Of a stretch of DNA of 25,934 bases, positions 16,870-25,170 are shown piece after piece. Positions within the stretch are counted from its first letter, which is position 1, and every line of letters begins with the position of its first letter. Origin of the DNA: an uncultured Bacteroidales bacterium. Lineage in GTDB: Bacteria; Bacteroidota; Bacteroidia; Bacteroidales; Muribaculaceae. Location of the stretch: NCBI GenBank assembly GCA_900544535.1, contig UQVH01000029.1:1-25934 (forward strand). Direction: 5' to 3'. The notes beneath the pieces were generated by a model. It was not told the origin of the DNA and ran no database searches. It worked only from the letters and a program-made list of their open reading frames with translations. A program made the position numbers and the translations under genes.

Positions 16870-19800
16870 TCAGCGGAAAATCTTTTTCACGGCTTTGACG
16901 GAGCCGTCGGAATAGATGCGCTTTTCAATTACAAAACCAGTGGGACGCTTCACTATACGGCCGTTGACGTCGAAATAGACGACTTTAACAGGCGTTGCGT
17001 TACTCTCAATACTGCCGATTCCTCCTTCTTCGAGTTTTTCGGCTGCAAGACGCATCTGAGCATGCACATTATAGTATGCCGGTTTCGGATTTAGATCCTT
17101 GTCAAAAAGAAGCGGCTGGTTGTGTCTCCAGGAATGATTGTCGGAGATACCCCATACAAGCATGTCGGGACAGTTGTCGTTGCGCAGGAATATGCGGGTT
17201 ATCGCACCATATTCTTTGGCCTGAAGGTCGAGAGCATCTGCGGCCGACGGATCGGCGAGAGCGATGTCGAGTTCGGTGATGATACATTTCAATCCTATTT
17301 CGTCATAGCGTCTGATGTTGCGCTCAAGTTTAAGTGTGTCGAGCTGACCGGTGGTCAGATGACACTGGAGACCGCAGCCCTCGATCGGAAGATTGGATGC
17401 CTTAAGACGTTTCACCAAATTGAAATAGGCTTCAGATTTGGTGTCGCCTGCAAATTCCACACCGTAATCGTTGATATAAAGTTTTGCCTGCGGATCAGCC
17501 TGATGTGCCCACACAAAAGCAGAGTCGATAAATTCCTCACCTATATAGGTAGCCCATATCGAAGGACGAAGTTTATAAGCTGTCGGGTTGGTGCGGACAA
17601 TGCTCTGATCATCGTCAAGGACTTCGTTGCAGACGTCCCATTCCACGATACGGCCTTTGTATTTGCCGACAACATTGAAAATGTGGTTTTTAAGAATATC
17701 AAGCAGCTCCCGCTTGGAGAAGTTGTTGTCATTTTTCTTTCCATCCTTGCTCACCCATTGGGCTACCTGAGAGTGCCATGCGAGTGTGTGGCCGCGGACT
17801 GCCTGCGAAGCTCTGTCAGCAGCATACATCACAGCGTCCGATCCTCCGAAATTGAAATTGTTTCTGCTCGGTTCGGTTGCGTCGAATTTCATTTCGTTTT
17901 CGCCGACAAGCATGTTGAATTCACGGCTGACGATGCCGGTCGGACCTTCCGTACCGCTGCAATCGTAGCGGTATGTCGCAATGGCCACACCTACATGTTT
18001 GCCCAACTTGCGTGCATATTCGCAGAGCGGGGTATTGTCGGTCAGATCCGCGCTCCAGTCATCGTCGGGATACTCGGTCTTACCGCCTTCATGTTCGTCG
18101 TCATCGACAATGTCACCTTGTCCGGTATATTTCAGTGATTCGACAATGGCTATCACTTTCATGCTTCCGTCGTCAGCTTTACGCTGTTCAACTTTCCACG
18201 TATAGGATTTAGGATAGCGGATATCAAAGTTCCAGTCTCCGTCAGTTTTCGAGGCGGTAAGCAGTGTCAGTTCGTCGCCTGCTTTAAGATCGGCTCCGTC
18301 AGCAAGTTCGATGGCTAAACGGGGCTTTTTATCAGAGTTTTCGAAATCTTCAGTCTGGCTATTGTAGAGCAGTGAGCCTGCGATGTCGATAGAAGCATAT
18401 TCTCCGGTGTTCTTAATTTTGCAGACCAGTTTAGCTTCCGGATGGAGGGTGACTTTGACTTCCTGGGCGCCTGAGGTGTAATTGGCGAAGCGCAGTGTAC
18501 CCTGACTTTCTGATCCAGCGAGAACGGTTCCGTATACTTCGACAGGAGCACTGATGTTGCCGGTGCCTGAGAGAGAGGCCTTTTTGAAAAGGAATATCGT
18601 TCCGGAGGTGCCGACGGCTCCCTTTTTATTGTCCGCTTTGGCGGCCTCTGCGTCATTGGCGATCACGAGACGGCCTTCGAGCACTCGGATTCCGCCGTTG
18701 ATGTCGTTGTCGTTGCCGGTGATGGTCAGACTTCCGCTTCCTTCCTTGATAAGTCCGATTTTGTTGCCGTTGGAAGCAGAGATTTTTCCTGCCAGAGTTC
18801 CGTCTGTATTCTTTTTACCGATAATATAATAAGAAGAGGCCGAACTTTTCCGGTAGTACCCGTCAAGTTCGCTGCCTTCCTCGGTATTGAGCTCACCGAT
18901 GCGTATGCCGCGGGTTCCTGACTCGACGGCTATCTTGGCTCCGGCATGAAGGATGACGCGGTTGTCGGCGAAAAGCTCGTTGGTGCGCGAGCCTTCCACA
19001 TTGTCAGGCTGGAAAGTTCCGCTGTTCATCAGCAGACCGTAGAAGCCGCATTTGGCGTTCACTTCCTTGTAGGGATAGACATGGATGTCGCCGGTCATTG
19101 CGCTCCAGTCCGGGACAGTGGCACCCTTGCTTGAAGCGGTTCCCATGTAGAAGCGTTCGCCTCCCGAATAGATGTTGAGAGTTCCGGCGCCTGCTACTTT
19201 GCCGGTCCATTCGGAATAGCGCGAACCGCGCACCGAAGCGGTGACACCGGCAGGAATAAGTAGATCTTTGTCAATCTTTGTATAATTGCTCGATGTGTTG
19301 TCGACACAGAGGTCGAGGATCTGTCCGTTTTCAAGAGTGACGAAACTGTCAAACGGGCCTGAAAGCACTACATTGTCTATATAGTAGTCCGAATTGTTGT
19401 GGTGGATACCTAAACGCAGGAGATTCGATTGGTTTGAGTCGGAAGCTGAGGCGAGATTGTAGGTTCGAGTCTGCCATACACCTTTCTGACCTTGTTCGGG
19501 ATAACCGTCGTCGCAATAGAGCTGCTCGTCTCCGACGTAAGCCATGAATTTTTTCCAGTTGTCAGTCTCACTTTCCGAACGGAAAAGATCGTATGTCACC
19601 ATCGTGTATCTGTCAGTCAGGGCCTTGCCTCTGAGATCGGTGGGGATGACAAATTCAGGCTGACAGCCCCAGTCTTTCAAAATAATATGCAGTACCTTGT
19701 TGGAGGCATTCTGCGGGTCTGTTTCAACAGTTGCCGTCGAACTGATCTCTGCGCCGGAGGATTGCCACAATGTCCATTGTGTTCCGACTTCGAAATCTTC

Positions 19801-19881
19801 GAAATCGCATACCTTCAGCGGTACTCCGGAAGCCTGCAACGCAATCGTTGCTATTCCGGTAAACAAAAGGGATTTTCTCAT
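16870..19881 (-). CDS. Multidomain secreted GH10 endo-xylanase with beta-helix repeats and T9SS-like tail
   Basis: This 1003-residue exported enzyme should cut the xylan backbone internally. A signal peptide (MRKSLLFTGIATIALQASG) precedes a jelly-roll, carbohydrate-binding-like module (about 22-190). Residues about 195-600 are a repetitive beta-helix with autotransporter-passenger-type repeats such as GSLTITGNDNDINGGIRVLEG. The GH10 barrel (about 605-955) shows RGHTLAWHSQ, the acid/base Glu753 in WDVCNEVL and the nucleophile Glu870 in IITELDIAL. The last 45 residues (VVYFDVNGRIVKRP..DGSVKAVKKIF) resemble a short type A T9SS sorting domain, which fits the PorU and plug genes nearby. The catalytic part is certain. 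The binding module and export route are inferred. Confidence 0.93.
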   Translation of the reverse strand: MRKSLLFTGIATIALQASGVPLKVCDFEDFEVGTQWTLWQSSGAEISSTATVETDPQNASNKVLHIILKDWGCQPEFVIPTDLRGKALTDRYTMVTYDLFRSESETDNWKKFMAYVGDEQLYCDDGYPEQGQKGVWQTRTYNLASASDSNQSNLLRLGIHHNNSDYYIDNVVLSGPFDSFVTLENGQILDLCVDNTSSNYTKIDKDLLIPAGVTASVRGSRYSEWTGKVAGAGTLNIYSGGERFYMGTASSKGATVPDWSAMTGDIHVYPYKEVNAKCGFYGLLMNSGTFQPDNVEGSRTNELFADNRVILHAGAKIAVESGTRGIRIGELNTEEGSELDGYYRKSSASSYYIIGKKNTDGTLAGKISASNGNKIGLIKEGSGSLTITGNDNDINGGIRVLEGRLVIANDAEAAKADNKKGAVGTSGTIFLFKKASLSGTGNISAPVEVYGTVLAGSESQGTLRFANYTSGAQEVKVTLHPEAKLVCKIKNTGEYASIDIAGSLLYNSQTEDFENSDKKPRLAIELADGADLKAGDELTLLTASKTDGDWNFDIRYPKSYTWKVEQRKADDGSMKVIAIVESLKYTGQGDIVDDDEHEGGKTEYPDDDWSADLTDNTPLCEYARKLGKHVGVAIATYRYDCSGTEGPTGIVSREFNMLVGENEMKFDATEPSRNNFNFGGSDAVMYAADRASQAVRGHTLAWHSQVAQWVSKDGKKNDNNFSKRELLDILKNHIFNVVGKYKGRIVEWDVCNEVLDDDQSIVRTNPTAYKLRPSIWATYIGEEFIDSAFVWAHQADPQAKLYINDYGVEFAGDTKSEAYFNLVKRLKASNLPIEGCGLQCHLTTGQLDTLKLERNIRRYDEIGLKCIITELDIALADPSAADALDLQAKEYGAITRIFLRNDNCPDMLVWGISDNHSWRHNQPLLFDKDLNPKPAYYNVHAQMRLAAEKLEEGGIGSIESNATPVKVVYFDVNGRIVKRPTGFVIEKRIYSDGSVKAVKKIFR

Positions 19882-19918
19882 TATGAAATATTAAAATTTA
19901 AGGTTGAATATGCACTCT

Positions 19919-19926
19919 CAAAGTTA
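19919..19926 (-). promoter_or_regulatory. -7 box for the GH10 gene
   Basis: The minus strand reads TAACTTTG, matching TAnnTTTG, 38 bp before the start codon. No clear TTTG -33 box is seen 19-21 bp upstream. Confidence 0.45.
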
Positions 19927-19977
19927 GTTGAACCGTCATCAGATTTTCATCTCCATGAAATTTCCCCTGAAAATCAG

Positions 19978-20007
19978 TCGGCTGCTTACAAGTGTGTCAG
20001 CAGCCGA
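19978..20007 (-). terminator. Hairpin after tRNA-Arg
   Basis: TCGGCTGCT (19978-19986) pairs with AGCAGCCGA (19999-20007), 9 bp with a 12-nt loop. It lies 17 nt past the tRNA 3' end and before the xylanase promoter. The tail on the minus strand is only moderately T-rich (CTGATTTTC); the plus-strand tail is richer in T. Confidence 0.55.
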
Positions 20008-20023
20008 TAAATTTTTGTTTTTG

Positions 20024-20095
20024 TATTCCCGTAGGGAGTCGAACCCTAATCGTCGGAACCGGAATCCGATATTCTATCCATTGAACTACGGGAAC
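20024..20095 (-). tRNA. tRNA-Arg (anticodon CCG)
   Basis: A 72-nt minus-strand cloverleaf. The acceptor stem is GTTCCCG / CGGGAAT (first pair G-U) with discriminator A. The D-arm contains GTTCAATGGATAGAAT. The anticodon stem is TCGGA/TCCGA with loop TTCCGGT (anticodon CCG, 20060-20062). The T-arm contains GGGTTCGACTCCC. CCA is not encoded. It reads CGG codons. Confidence 0.95.
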
Positions 20096-20112
20096 CTTTG
20101 GTTTACGAGGTG

Positions 20113-20144
20113 CAAAATTAGTGAATTTTTCGTATTTTTGCAAA
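20113..20144 (-). promoter_or_regulatory. Promoter of tRNA-Arg
   Basis: On the minus strand TTTG (20141-20144) and TAATTTTG (20113-20120) are 20 bp apart, 17 bp before the tRNA 5' end. The architecture is the same as for tRNA-Leu. Confidence 0.8.
20133..20140 (+). promoter_or_regulatory. Possible -7 box for the ung operon
   Basis: TATTTTTG matches TAnnTTTG on the plus strand and would start transcription near 20147. It sits inside the tRNA-Arg promoter, so the two would be overlapping divergent promoters. No TTTG -33 box is seen at the right distance. Confidence 0.4.
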
Positions 20145-20157
20145 GTTATATGGACGG

Positions 20158-20212
20158 ATATGAATTAATCTTCATATAAAATGTTAAACAAGACCGTTTC
20201 AGGGACCTGAAA
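20158..20212 (+). promoter_or_regulatory. Two dyad sites in the ung leader
   Basis: ATATGAA-N6-TTCATAT (20158-20177) and TTTCAGG-GA-CCTGAAA (20197-20212) are perfect 7-bp inverted repeats between the putative -7 box and ung. They could be operators or short RNA hairpins. No named regulator consensus matches. Confidence 0.4.
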
Positions 20213-20252
20213 TCAGGATTGCCGGAGCTGTCGCAAAGAAAAAAATACCGGG

Positions 20253-20924
20253 ATGGACGTTAGAATCGAACCTTCATGGAAGACGGCGCTTGCCGATGAA
20301 TGGAACAAGGATTATTTCTGCGCTCTGACGCAGTTTGTGCGGGCGCGTTACTCCGAACGGCAGGTTTACCCGCCGGCCGGACGCATTTTTGCTGCCTTCG
20401 ACGCCTGTCCTTTCGAGGATGTCAAAGTCGTGATTCTCGGCCAGGACCCTTATCCCGGAGCCGGGCAGGCCAACGGTCTTAGTTTTTCGGTCAATCCGGG
20501 TGTAGAGCTGCCGCGCTCGCTGCGCAACATCTATACCGAGCTGTCGACCGATCTCGGCTGCCAGCCTCCGCAGTCGGGCGATCTCAGTTTCTGGGCACGT
20601 CAGGGGGTACTGCTCCTGAACTCAACGCTGACTGTCGATGCCGGGGCGCCTGCCTCGCATCAGAACCACGGGTGGGAGACGTTTACCGATGCGGCTATCC
20701 GTCGTCTTGCCGAGGAGCGCGAACACCTCGTATTTATACTTTGGGGCGCATATGCACAGCGAAAAGGGGAGTTCATCGACCGTTCGCGCCACTGCGTCAT
20801 CTCGTCGCCGCACCCCTCGCCGCTGAGTGCGTCGCGTGGATTCTTCGGAAGCCGTCCGTTCTCAAGGGCCAATGCCTATCTTGCTGAACACGGTATCGAG
20901 CCGATCAGATGGACCGATCAATAA
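20253..20924 (+). CDS. ung: Uracil-DNA glycosylase, family 1
   Basis: Ung removes uracil from DNA to start base-excision repair. The 223-residue length is normal. The water-activating motif GQDPYPGAGQANG carries the catalytic Asp65. LLLNSTLTV carries the uracil-recognising Asn, and SSPHPSPLS carries His187 in the DNA-intercalating loop. The residue after PY is Pro rather than the common His; this variant is known from actinobacterial enzymes, so activity is expected. It is first in a plus-strand run of five closely spaced genes. Two dyads precede it. Confidence 0.97.
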   Translation: MDVRIEPSWKTALADEWNKDYFCALTQFVRARYSERQVYPPAGRIFAAFDACPFEDVKVVILGQDPYPGAGQANGLSFSVNPGVELPRSLRNIYTELSTDLGCQPPQSGDLSFWARQGVLLLNSTLTVDAGAPASHQNHGWETFTDAAIRRLAEEREHLVFILWGAYAQRKGEFIDRSRHCVISSPHPSPLSASRGFFGSRPFSRANAYLAEHGIEPIRWTDQ

Positions 20925-20946
20925 AATACAACGATAATAAACGGAT

Positions 20947-21345
20947 ATGAAATACAATATAGAACAACGTAAAGAACTGGCGCGTCAGCTCCGCAAGCAG
21001 GGTCTCAACTGCTGTCAGTGTGTGGCGATGGCTTTTGACGATGTAACCGGTATGGACCCTGAAACCGTAAAACGTATTGGCGAAGGCTTTGGAAGCGGTT
21101 TTGGAGGAAGTCAGGAAATCTGTGGCACGGTATCGGGTGCCACTATGGTCTGCGGAGCGGCCTATCCCGAACTGGACCGTAAGGGCGTCTACGGCAAAGT
21201 GAAGGAACTGATGGATGAGTTCGGCCGACTTGAAGGTTCCTGCGTGTGCCGTGAATTGAAAAAGCCCGGTCGCAAGCCTTGTCTGGAACTGATCACCGAC
21301 ATGGTTGGTCTGGTCCACACCCGTTTGGAGAACGATGGTAAATAG
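20947..21345 (+). CDS. C_GCAxxG_C_C family protein (putative redox protein)
   Basis: This 132-residue soluble protein has the Cys pattern of the C_GCAxxG_C_C family (PF09719). Cys22, Cys23 and Cys25 sit in NCCQCVAMAF, with the family core ICGTVSGATMVCGAAYP and a C-terminal SCVCRELKKPGRKPC. Members are proposed to be redox-active or to bind a metal or cofactor, but no reaction is established. The end overlaps the start of the T9SS plug gene by 11 nt, so the two are likely translationally coupled. Confidence 0.88.
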   Translation: MKYNIEQRKELARQLRKQGLNCCQCVAMAFDDVTGMDPETVKRIGEGFGSGFGGSQEICGTVSGATMVCGAAYPELDRKGVYGKVKELMDEFGRLEGSCVCRELKKPGRKPCLELITDMVGLVHTRLENDGK

Positions 21346-22609
21346 ATTTCTGCTGTTTGGTCTGCTGCTGATGGCGGTCTGCTCTCAGGCGCTTGCTCAG
21401 GACCGTGTGACCGATACCCGGCAGGGTGTCTTTCACCCGGCTTTCCGGACTCTTCGCGTCACGCTTGCCGACGATGATTTCGCTCCGCCGGTAGTGGCAC
21501 TGCGCGATGCCGACAGCCGTGTCTGCATCTCTTTCGACGAAATTTCGGAGGAACGGCGCTTCATGCGCTACGAGCTGATCCACTGCGATGCCCGCTGGCG
21601 TCCGGAAGGACTGGTCGCTTCGGAGTTTCTCGACGGATTCAACGAGGGTGTGGTCGAGGACTATGACTTCTCGCGCGTCACGTTGGTTCATTATGTCCAC
21701 TATATTATCACCGTTCCCAATGAGGAGGTGCGCATTGTCGAGCCGGGCAATTATCTGCTGCGCGTCTACGACGAAGCAGATCCGGAGGAGACTCTGCTCC
21801 AGGCTCGTTTCGGCGTTTCGGATTTCACGGCAGGAGTGGCTGCGGCTGTAAGTTCTAAGACCGATATAGATACTAATCAGTCTCATCAGCAGCTTGAGGT
21901 CGAAGTCGATCTCAGCCATGTGGGGGCTGTGCAGGACCCGTACAACGATCTCACCGTCGTTGTGAGTCAGAATGGCCGCACGGACAATGAAGTTGTGCTG
22001 ACCACTCCGCAACGTGTTGCAGGCAACCGCGTGATCTACGCCCACCTGCGTCCGCTCATATTTCCCGCCGGCAACGAATATCGCCGCTTTGAGACCGTAT
22101 CCACAACCTATCCCGGCATGGGTGTTGAGGAGATCCGCTACGATGCGCCGGTCTACAACATGCGGCTGTACACGGACCTCCCCCGCGCCAACGGTAAATA
22201 TCTCTACGACAGTACCCAGCACGGTCGGTTTTTCACCCGCGAATGGTCGTCGGACCGCTCTGACACGGAGGCTGACTATATGATGACGCATTTTTCGCTC
22301 GCAATGCCGCCGGTTGCCGGTGCCGACGTGTTTATAGACGGCGATCTGACCAACCGGCGCTTCGACGAGACCTCGCGTATGGTCTACAACCACGCTACCG
22401 GGGCTTACGAGCAGTCGATGCTTCTCAAGCAGGGCGCCTATAACTATCAGTATCTCCTTGTGCCTTCTGGGGCCACGAAAGGAGAGAACACCATTGAGGG
22501 TGATTATTACGAGACAGTGAACGAATATACCGTCCGCGTCTATCATCGTCCGCGCGGTTCGCGCTTCGACCGGTTGATCGGTGTGACGGTCGTAAGGTCC
22601 GGAGTGTGA
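21335..22609 (+). CDS. Type IX secretion system plug protein (DUF5103)
   Basis: This 424-residue exported protein belongs to DUF5103, now called the T9SS plug family. In Flavobacterium the plug closes the periplasmic side of the SprA translocon. The start is taken at ATG 21335 because MVNRFLLFGLLLMAVCSQALAQ is a clean signal peptide; the frame also opens at 21305. Family features include an early RTLRVTLADDDFAPPVVAL block, a long beta-rich body, RYELIHCDARWRPEGL, and a C-terminal YNYQYLLVP..EGDYYETVNEYTV(R)VYHRPRG block. It overlaps the upstream redox-type gene. Together with porU it indicates a T9SS, though core genes (sprA, porV, gldKLMN) are outside the window. Confidence 0.88.
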   Translation: MVNRFLLFGLLLMAVCSQALAQDRVTDTRQGVFHPAFRTLRVTLADDDFAPPVVALRDADSRVCISFDEISEERRFMRYELIHCDARWRPEGLVASEFLDGFNEGVVEDYDFSRVTLVHYVHYIITVPNEEVRIVEPGNYLLRVYDEADPEETLLQARFGVSDFTAGVAAAVSSKTDIDTNQSHQQLEVEVDLSHVGAVQDPYNDLTVVVSQNGRTDNEVVLTTPQRVAGNRVIYAHLRPLIFPAGNEYRRFETVSTTYPGMGVEEIRYDAPVYNMRLYTDLPRANGKYLYDSTQHGRFFTREWSSDRSDTEADYMMTHFSLAMPPVAGADVFIDGDLTNRRFDETSRMVYNHATGAYEQSMLLKQGAYNYQYLLVPSGATKGENTIEGDYYETVNEYTVRVYHRPRGSRFDRLIGVTVVRSGV

Positions 22610-22631
22610 AATTCTCCGTGAAAAAACGATT

Positions 22632-23243
22632 ATGGAAGAAACGACAGAAGAAATTATGTTACAGATACAGGATACATTAGTGTCGCTTGACCTTGCGGAA
22701 GTCTTCTTCTGCTGCGACATCGAGAAGTGTAAGGGCGAATGCTGCATCGAGGGCGATGCCGGCGCGCCGTTGACCGAAGAGGAACGCGACGAGATCGACC
22801 GTCTGCTCCCGCGTTTCGAGGACAAACTGCTGCCCTCGGCCAAAGAGCGCATCGCCGAAGAGGGGACGAGCTATCTCGATCCCGACGGGGACCTTGTCAC
22901 TCAGATTGTCGACGGCCGCAACTGCATCTATACCTGCTACGCTCCCGGCGGTGTCTGCCAGTGTGCAATCGAGTGCGCCTTCAACGAGGGAAAGACGGGC
23001 GGTTTCCGCAAACCGTCGTCATGCGCACTCTATCCAGTACGTCTTACCAAATACCCAACGTTCACAGCCGTGAACTATCACCGCTGGAAAATCTGTAAGT
23101 CGGCCGAACAGCTTGGCCGCAAGTTGGACGTAAGGCTCTATCAGTTCCTTGAAGGACCGCTGACAGCCCACTTCGGCAAAGAATGGTACGATGAACTGAA
23201 AATGGCCTGCGAAGCCTATCTCGAAGAATACGGCGACAAGTGA
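22632..23243 (+). CDS. DUF3109 family cysteine-rich protein
   Basis: This 203-residue soluble protein of DUF3109 (PF11307) is common in Bacteroidetes and of unknown function. A Cys-rich start, FFCCDIEKCKGECCIEGDAG, and further conserved Cys (NCIYTCYAPGGVCQCAIECAF, SCALYPVR, WKICKSAEQLG) suggest a bound metal or iron-sulfur centre, as proposed for the similar YkgJ family. The alternative ATG at 22656 (MLQIQDTLVSLDL) fits the usual family N-terminus better and may be the real start. It follows the plug gene by 22 nt in the same operon. Confidence 0.9.
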   Translation: MEETTEEIMLQIQDTLVSLDLAEVFFCCDIEKCKGECCIEGDAGAPLTEEERDEIDRLLPRFEDKLLPSAKERIAEEGTSYLDPDGDLVTQIVDGRNCIYTCYAPGGVCQCAIECAFNEGKTGGFRKPSSCALYPVRLTKYPTFTAVNYHRWKICKSAEQLGRKLDVRLYQFLEGPLTAHFGKEWYDELKMACEAYLEEYGDK

Positions 23244-23262
23244 GTTATATAAATCATTATCT

Positions 23263-23673
23263 ATGAACTGTAAATCGCTCTGTTATCTCTTGCTTGCCGG
23301 ATCTCTGCTGTTTATATCCTGCAATGATCGTAGTGTAAAGTCAGATTCCGCTAATCGTGCTATGCCGGAAGACAGTGTGGAAGCAGCATTGGACAACTGG
23401 ATCGAGAAGCGCGTCAGCGAGGATCCGGAGCTTGCCGAATTGCGTGAAGCTGCGGTTAAATTGTCGGAATACGTCAGACTTGACGGAGACCGCTATGTGC
23501 TTGACCTATCAGAAGAAGATGCTGCCGCCCTCGGAATCAGCCGTGAGGTCTACCGCCATCATCTGAATGAACTGAAAAAGACCAACGACATGATCGCCGC
23601 GGCAAAATTGCGTGGCGATTCGATTGAATTGGTCGACATCGTGGCCCTCGTGAAAGAACGGAAGCTGAAATAA
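23263..23673 (+). CDS. Small putative lipoprotein of unknown function
   Basis: A 136-residue protein with a lipoprotein signal: a hydrophobic stretch (CYLLLAGSLLFIS) ends at Cys20 in an FISC lipobox, followed by NDRS. The mature part is charged and mostly helical (VEAALDNWIEKRVSEDPELAE.., HHLNELKKTNDMIAAAKLRG). No family is recognised. It is the last gene of the ung operon, 19 nt after DUF3109, and ends before a bidirectional terminator. Confidence 0.82.
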   Translation: MNCKSLCYLLLAGSLLFISCNDRSVKSDSANRAMPEDSVEAALDNWIEKRVSEDPELAELREAAVKLSEYVRLDGDRYVLDLSEEDAAALGISREVYRHHLNELKKTNDMIAAAKLRGDSIELVDIVALVKERKLK

Positions 23674-23682
23674 CCAATCTTG

Positions 23683-23735
23683 AATATAAAAAATAACAGA
23701 GGCCGTTTCTCCGCGGGGGAGACGGCCTCTGTTGC
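23683..23735. terminator. Bidirectional terminator between the lipoprotein gene and gdhA
   Basis: AGAGGCCGTTTCTCC (23698-23712) pairs with GGAGACGGCCTCT (23718-23730), with a small bulge and a 5-nt loop. On the minus strand it is followed by TTATTTTTTAT, ideal for ending gdhA. The plus-strand tail is weaker. Confidence 0.8.
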
Positions 23736-23773
23736 TTGAAGTCTTATAAATACTATTATGAGGAAACGTGAGC

Positions 23774-25111
23774 TTAGATGATGCCCTGACCCATCATGGC
23801 GTTGGCCACCTTCATGAAGCCGGCGATGTTGGCGCCCTTCATGTAGTTGATATATCCGTCAGCCTCGGTGCCGTGTTTAACGCACTGGGTGTGGATATTC
23901 TTCATGATTGAGTGCAGACGGGCGTCTACCTCTTCGGCACTCCACTGGAGGTGTTCGGCGTTCTGGCTCATTTCGAGACCGGAAGTTGCCACACCGCCTG
24001 CGTTGACAGCCTTGCCGGGAGCGTAGGTAACTTTAGCAGCGAGGAAAGTGTCGATGGCTTCGGGTGTGCAGCCCATGTTGGACACTTCGGCTACGAGTTC
24101 AACACCGTTGGCAACGAGTTTCCTGGCGTCTTCGCCGTCGACTTCGTTCTGGGTTGCGCAGGGGAGTGCGATGTCCACCTTCTGTTCCCAGGGTTTGCGG
24201 CCGGGGAAGAAAGTTGCGTTGGGATATTTCTCAGCGTAGGGAGCTACGATGTCTTCGCCGGTTGCGCGGAGATAGAGCATATAGTCGATCTTTTCGCCTG
24301 AGATACCGTCCGGATCATAGATGTAGCCGTCGGGGCCTGAGATGGTGACAACTTTGGCTCCGAGTTCGGTAGCCTTGAGGGTTGCGCCCCAGGCAACATT
24401 GCCGAAGCCTGAAACAGCGATTCTCTTGCCCTTGATGTCGTCTTTCTTTTCTGCAAGCATACTCTGAACGAAGTAGAGAGCGCCGAAACCGGTAGCTTCG
24501 GGACGGATGAGTGAACCGCCGAAGTCGAGACCCTTGCCAGTGAAGGTGCCGGTGCATTCGTTGACGAGTTTCTTGTACATGCCGTACATGTAGCCAACTT
24601 CACGGCCGCCTACGCCGATATCGCCTGCGGGCACGTCGCGGTCAGGACCGAGGTTTTTCCAGAGGCAGAGGATGAATGCCTGGCAGAAGCGCATGATTTC
24701 AGCGTCGCTCTTGCCGCGGGGCGAGAAGTCGCTGCCGCCTTTTGCGCCACCCATCGGGAGAGTGGTAAGTGCGTTTTTGAAAGTCTGCTCGAAACCGAGG
24801 AATTTCAGGATAGAGAGGTTGACGGATGCGTGGAAGCGGATGCCGCCTTTATACGGGCCAATGGCGTTGTTGAACTGAACGCGGTAGCCGATGTTGTTCT
24901 GAACCTCGCCTTTGTCGTCGACCCAGGTCACACGGAAAGTGACGATGCGGTCAGGCTCTACCATACGTTCGATGATTTTTGCCTTTTCGAATTCAGGATG
25001 CTGGTTGTAGACGTCCTCAACACAGATAAGGACTTCCTTCACTGCCTGAAGGTATTCCTTTTCGCCGGGATGCTTGGCTTCCAGGCCGCTCAGAATATTG
25101 TTAATATCCAT
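23774..25111 (-). CDS. gdhA: Glutamate dehydrogenase, NADP-type
   Basis: GdhA makes glutamate from 2-oxoglutarate and ammonium, the main ammonium entry route in many gut Bacteroidales. The 445 residues match the hexameric small GDH class. Visible motifs are GPYKGGIRFHASVN, PMGGAKGGSDF with catalytic Lys124, VPAGDIGVGGREVGYM with Asp164, and the Rossmann glycine motif VSGFGNVAWGA. NAGGVATSGLEMSQNAEHLQW lies near the end. Cofactor choice is inferred from similarity to NADP-type enzymes. It has its own -7 box and terminator. Confidence 0.97.
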   Translation of the reverse strand: MDINNILSGLEAKHPGEKEYLQAVKEVLICVEDVYNQHPEFEKAKIIERMVEPDRIVTFRVTWVDDKGEVQNNIGYRVQFNNAIGPYKGGIRFHASVNLSILKFLGFEQTFKNALTTLPMGGAKGGSDFSPRGKSDAEIMRFCQAFILCLWKNLGPDRDVPAGDIGVGGREVGYMYGMYKKLVNECTGTFTGKGLDFGGSLIRPEATGFGALYFVQSMLAEKKDDIKGKRIAVSGFGNVAWGATLKATELGAKVVTISGPDGYIYDPDGISGEKIDYMLYLRATGEDIVAPYAEKYPNATFFPGRKPWEQKVDIALPCATQNEVDGEDARKLVANGVELVAEVSNMGCTPEAIDTFLAAKVTYAPGKAVNAGGVATSGLEMSQNAEHLQWSAEEVDARLHSIMKNIHTQCVKHGTEADGYINYMKGANIAGFMKVANAMMGQGII

Positions 25112-25162
25112 GATAAAAGAAATTTGTGGATTTAAAGGGTATTGGTGATTTGGTTAACGCTG

Positions 25163-25170
25163 CAAATGTA
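25163..25170 (-). promoter_or_regulatory. -7 box for gdhA
   Basis: The minus strand reads TACATTTG, matching TAnnTTTG, 51 bp before the gdhA ATG. No clear TTTG lies 19-21 bp upstream. Confidence 0.5.

Noticed and set aside
20197..20212. LexA or CRP/FNR site upstream of ung
   Set aside because: The dyads do not match CTGT-N8-ACAG, TGTGA-N6-TCACA or TTGAT-N4-ATCAA.
20439..20462. Ung motif GQDPYP instead of GQDPYH as a sign of lost activity
   Set aside because: The Pro variant occurs in actinobacterial Ung proteins, and Asp65, the Asn in LLLNS and His187 are intact.
21293..22852. 519-codon open frame on the minus strand
   Set aside because: It is antisense to the T9SS plug and DUF3109 genes, has no recognisable domain, and arises from the codon bias of those genes.
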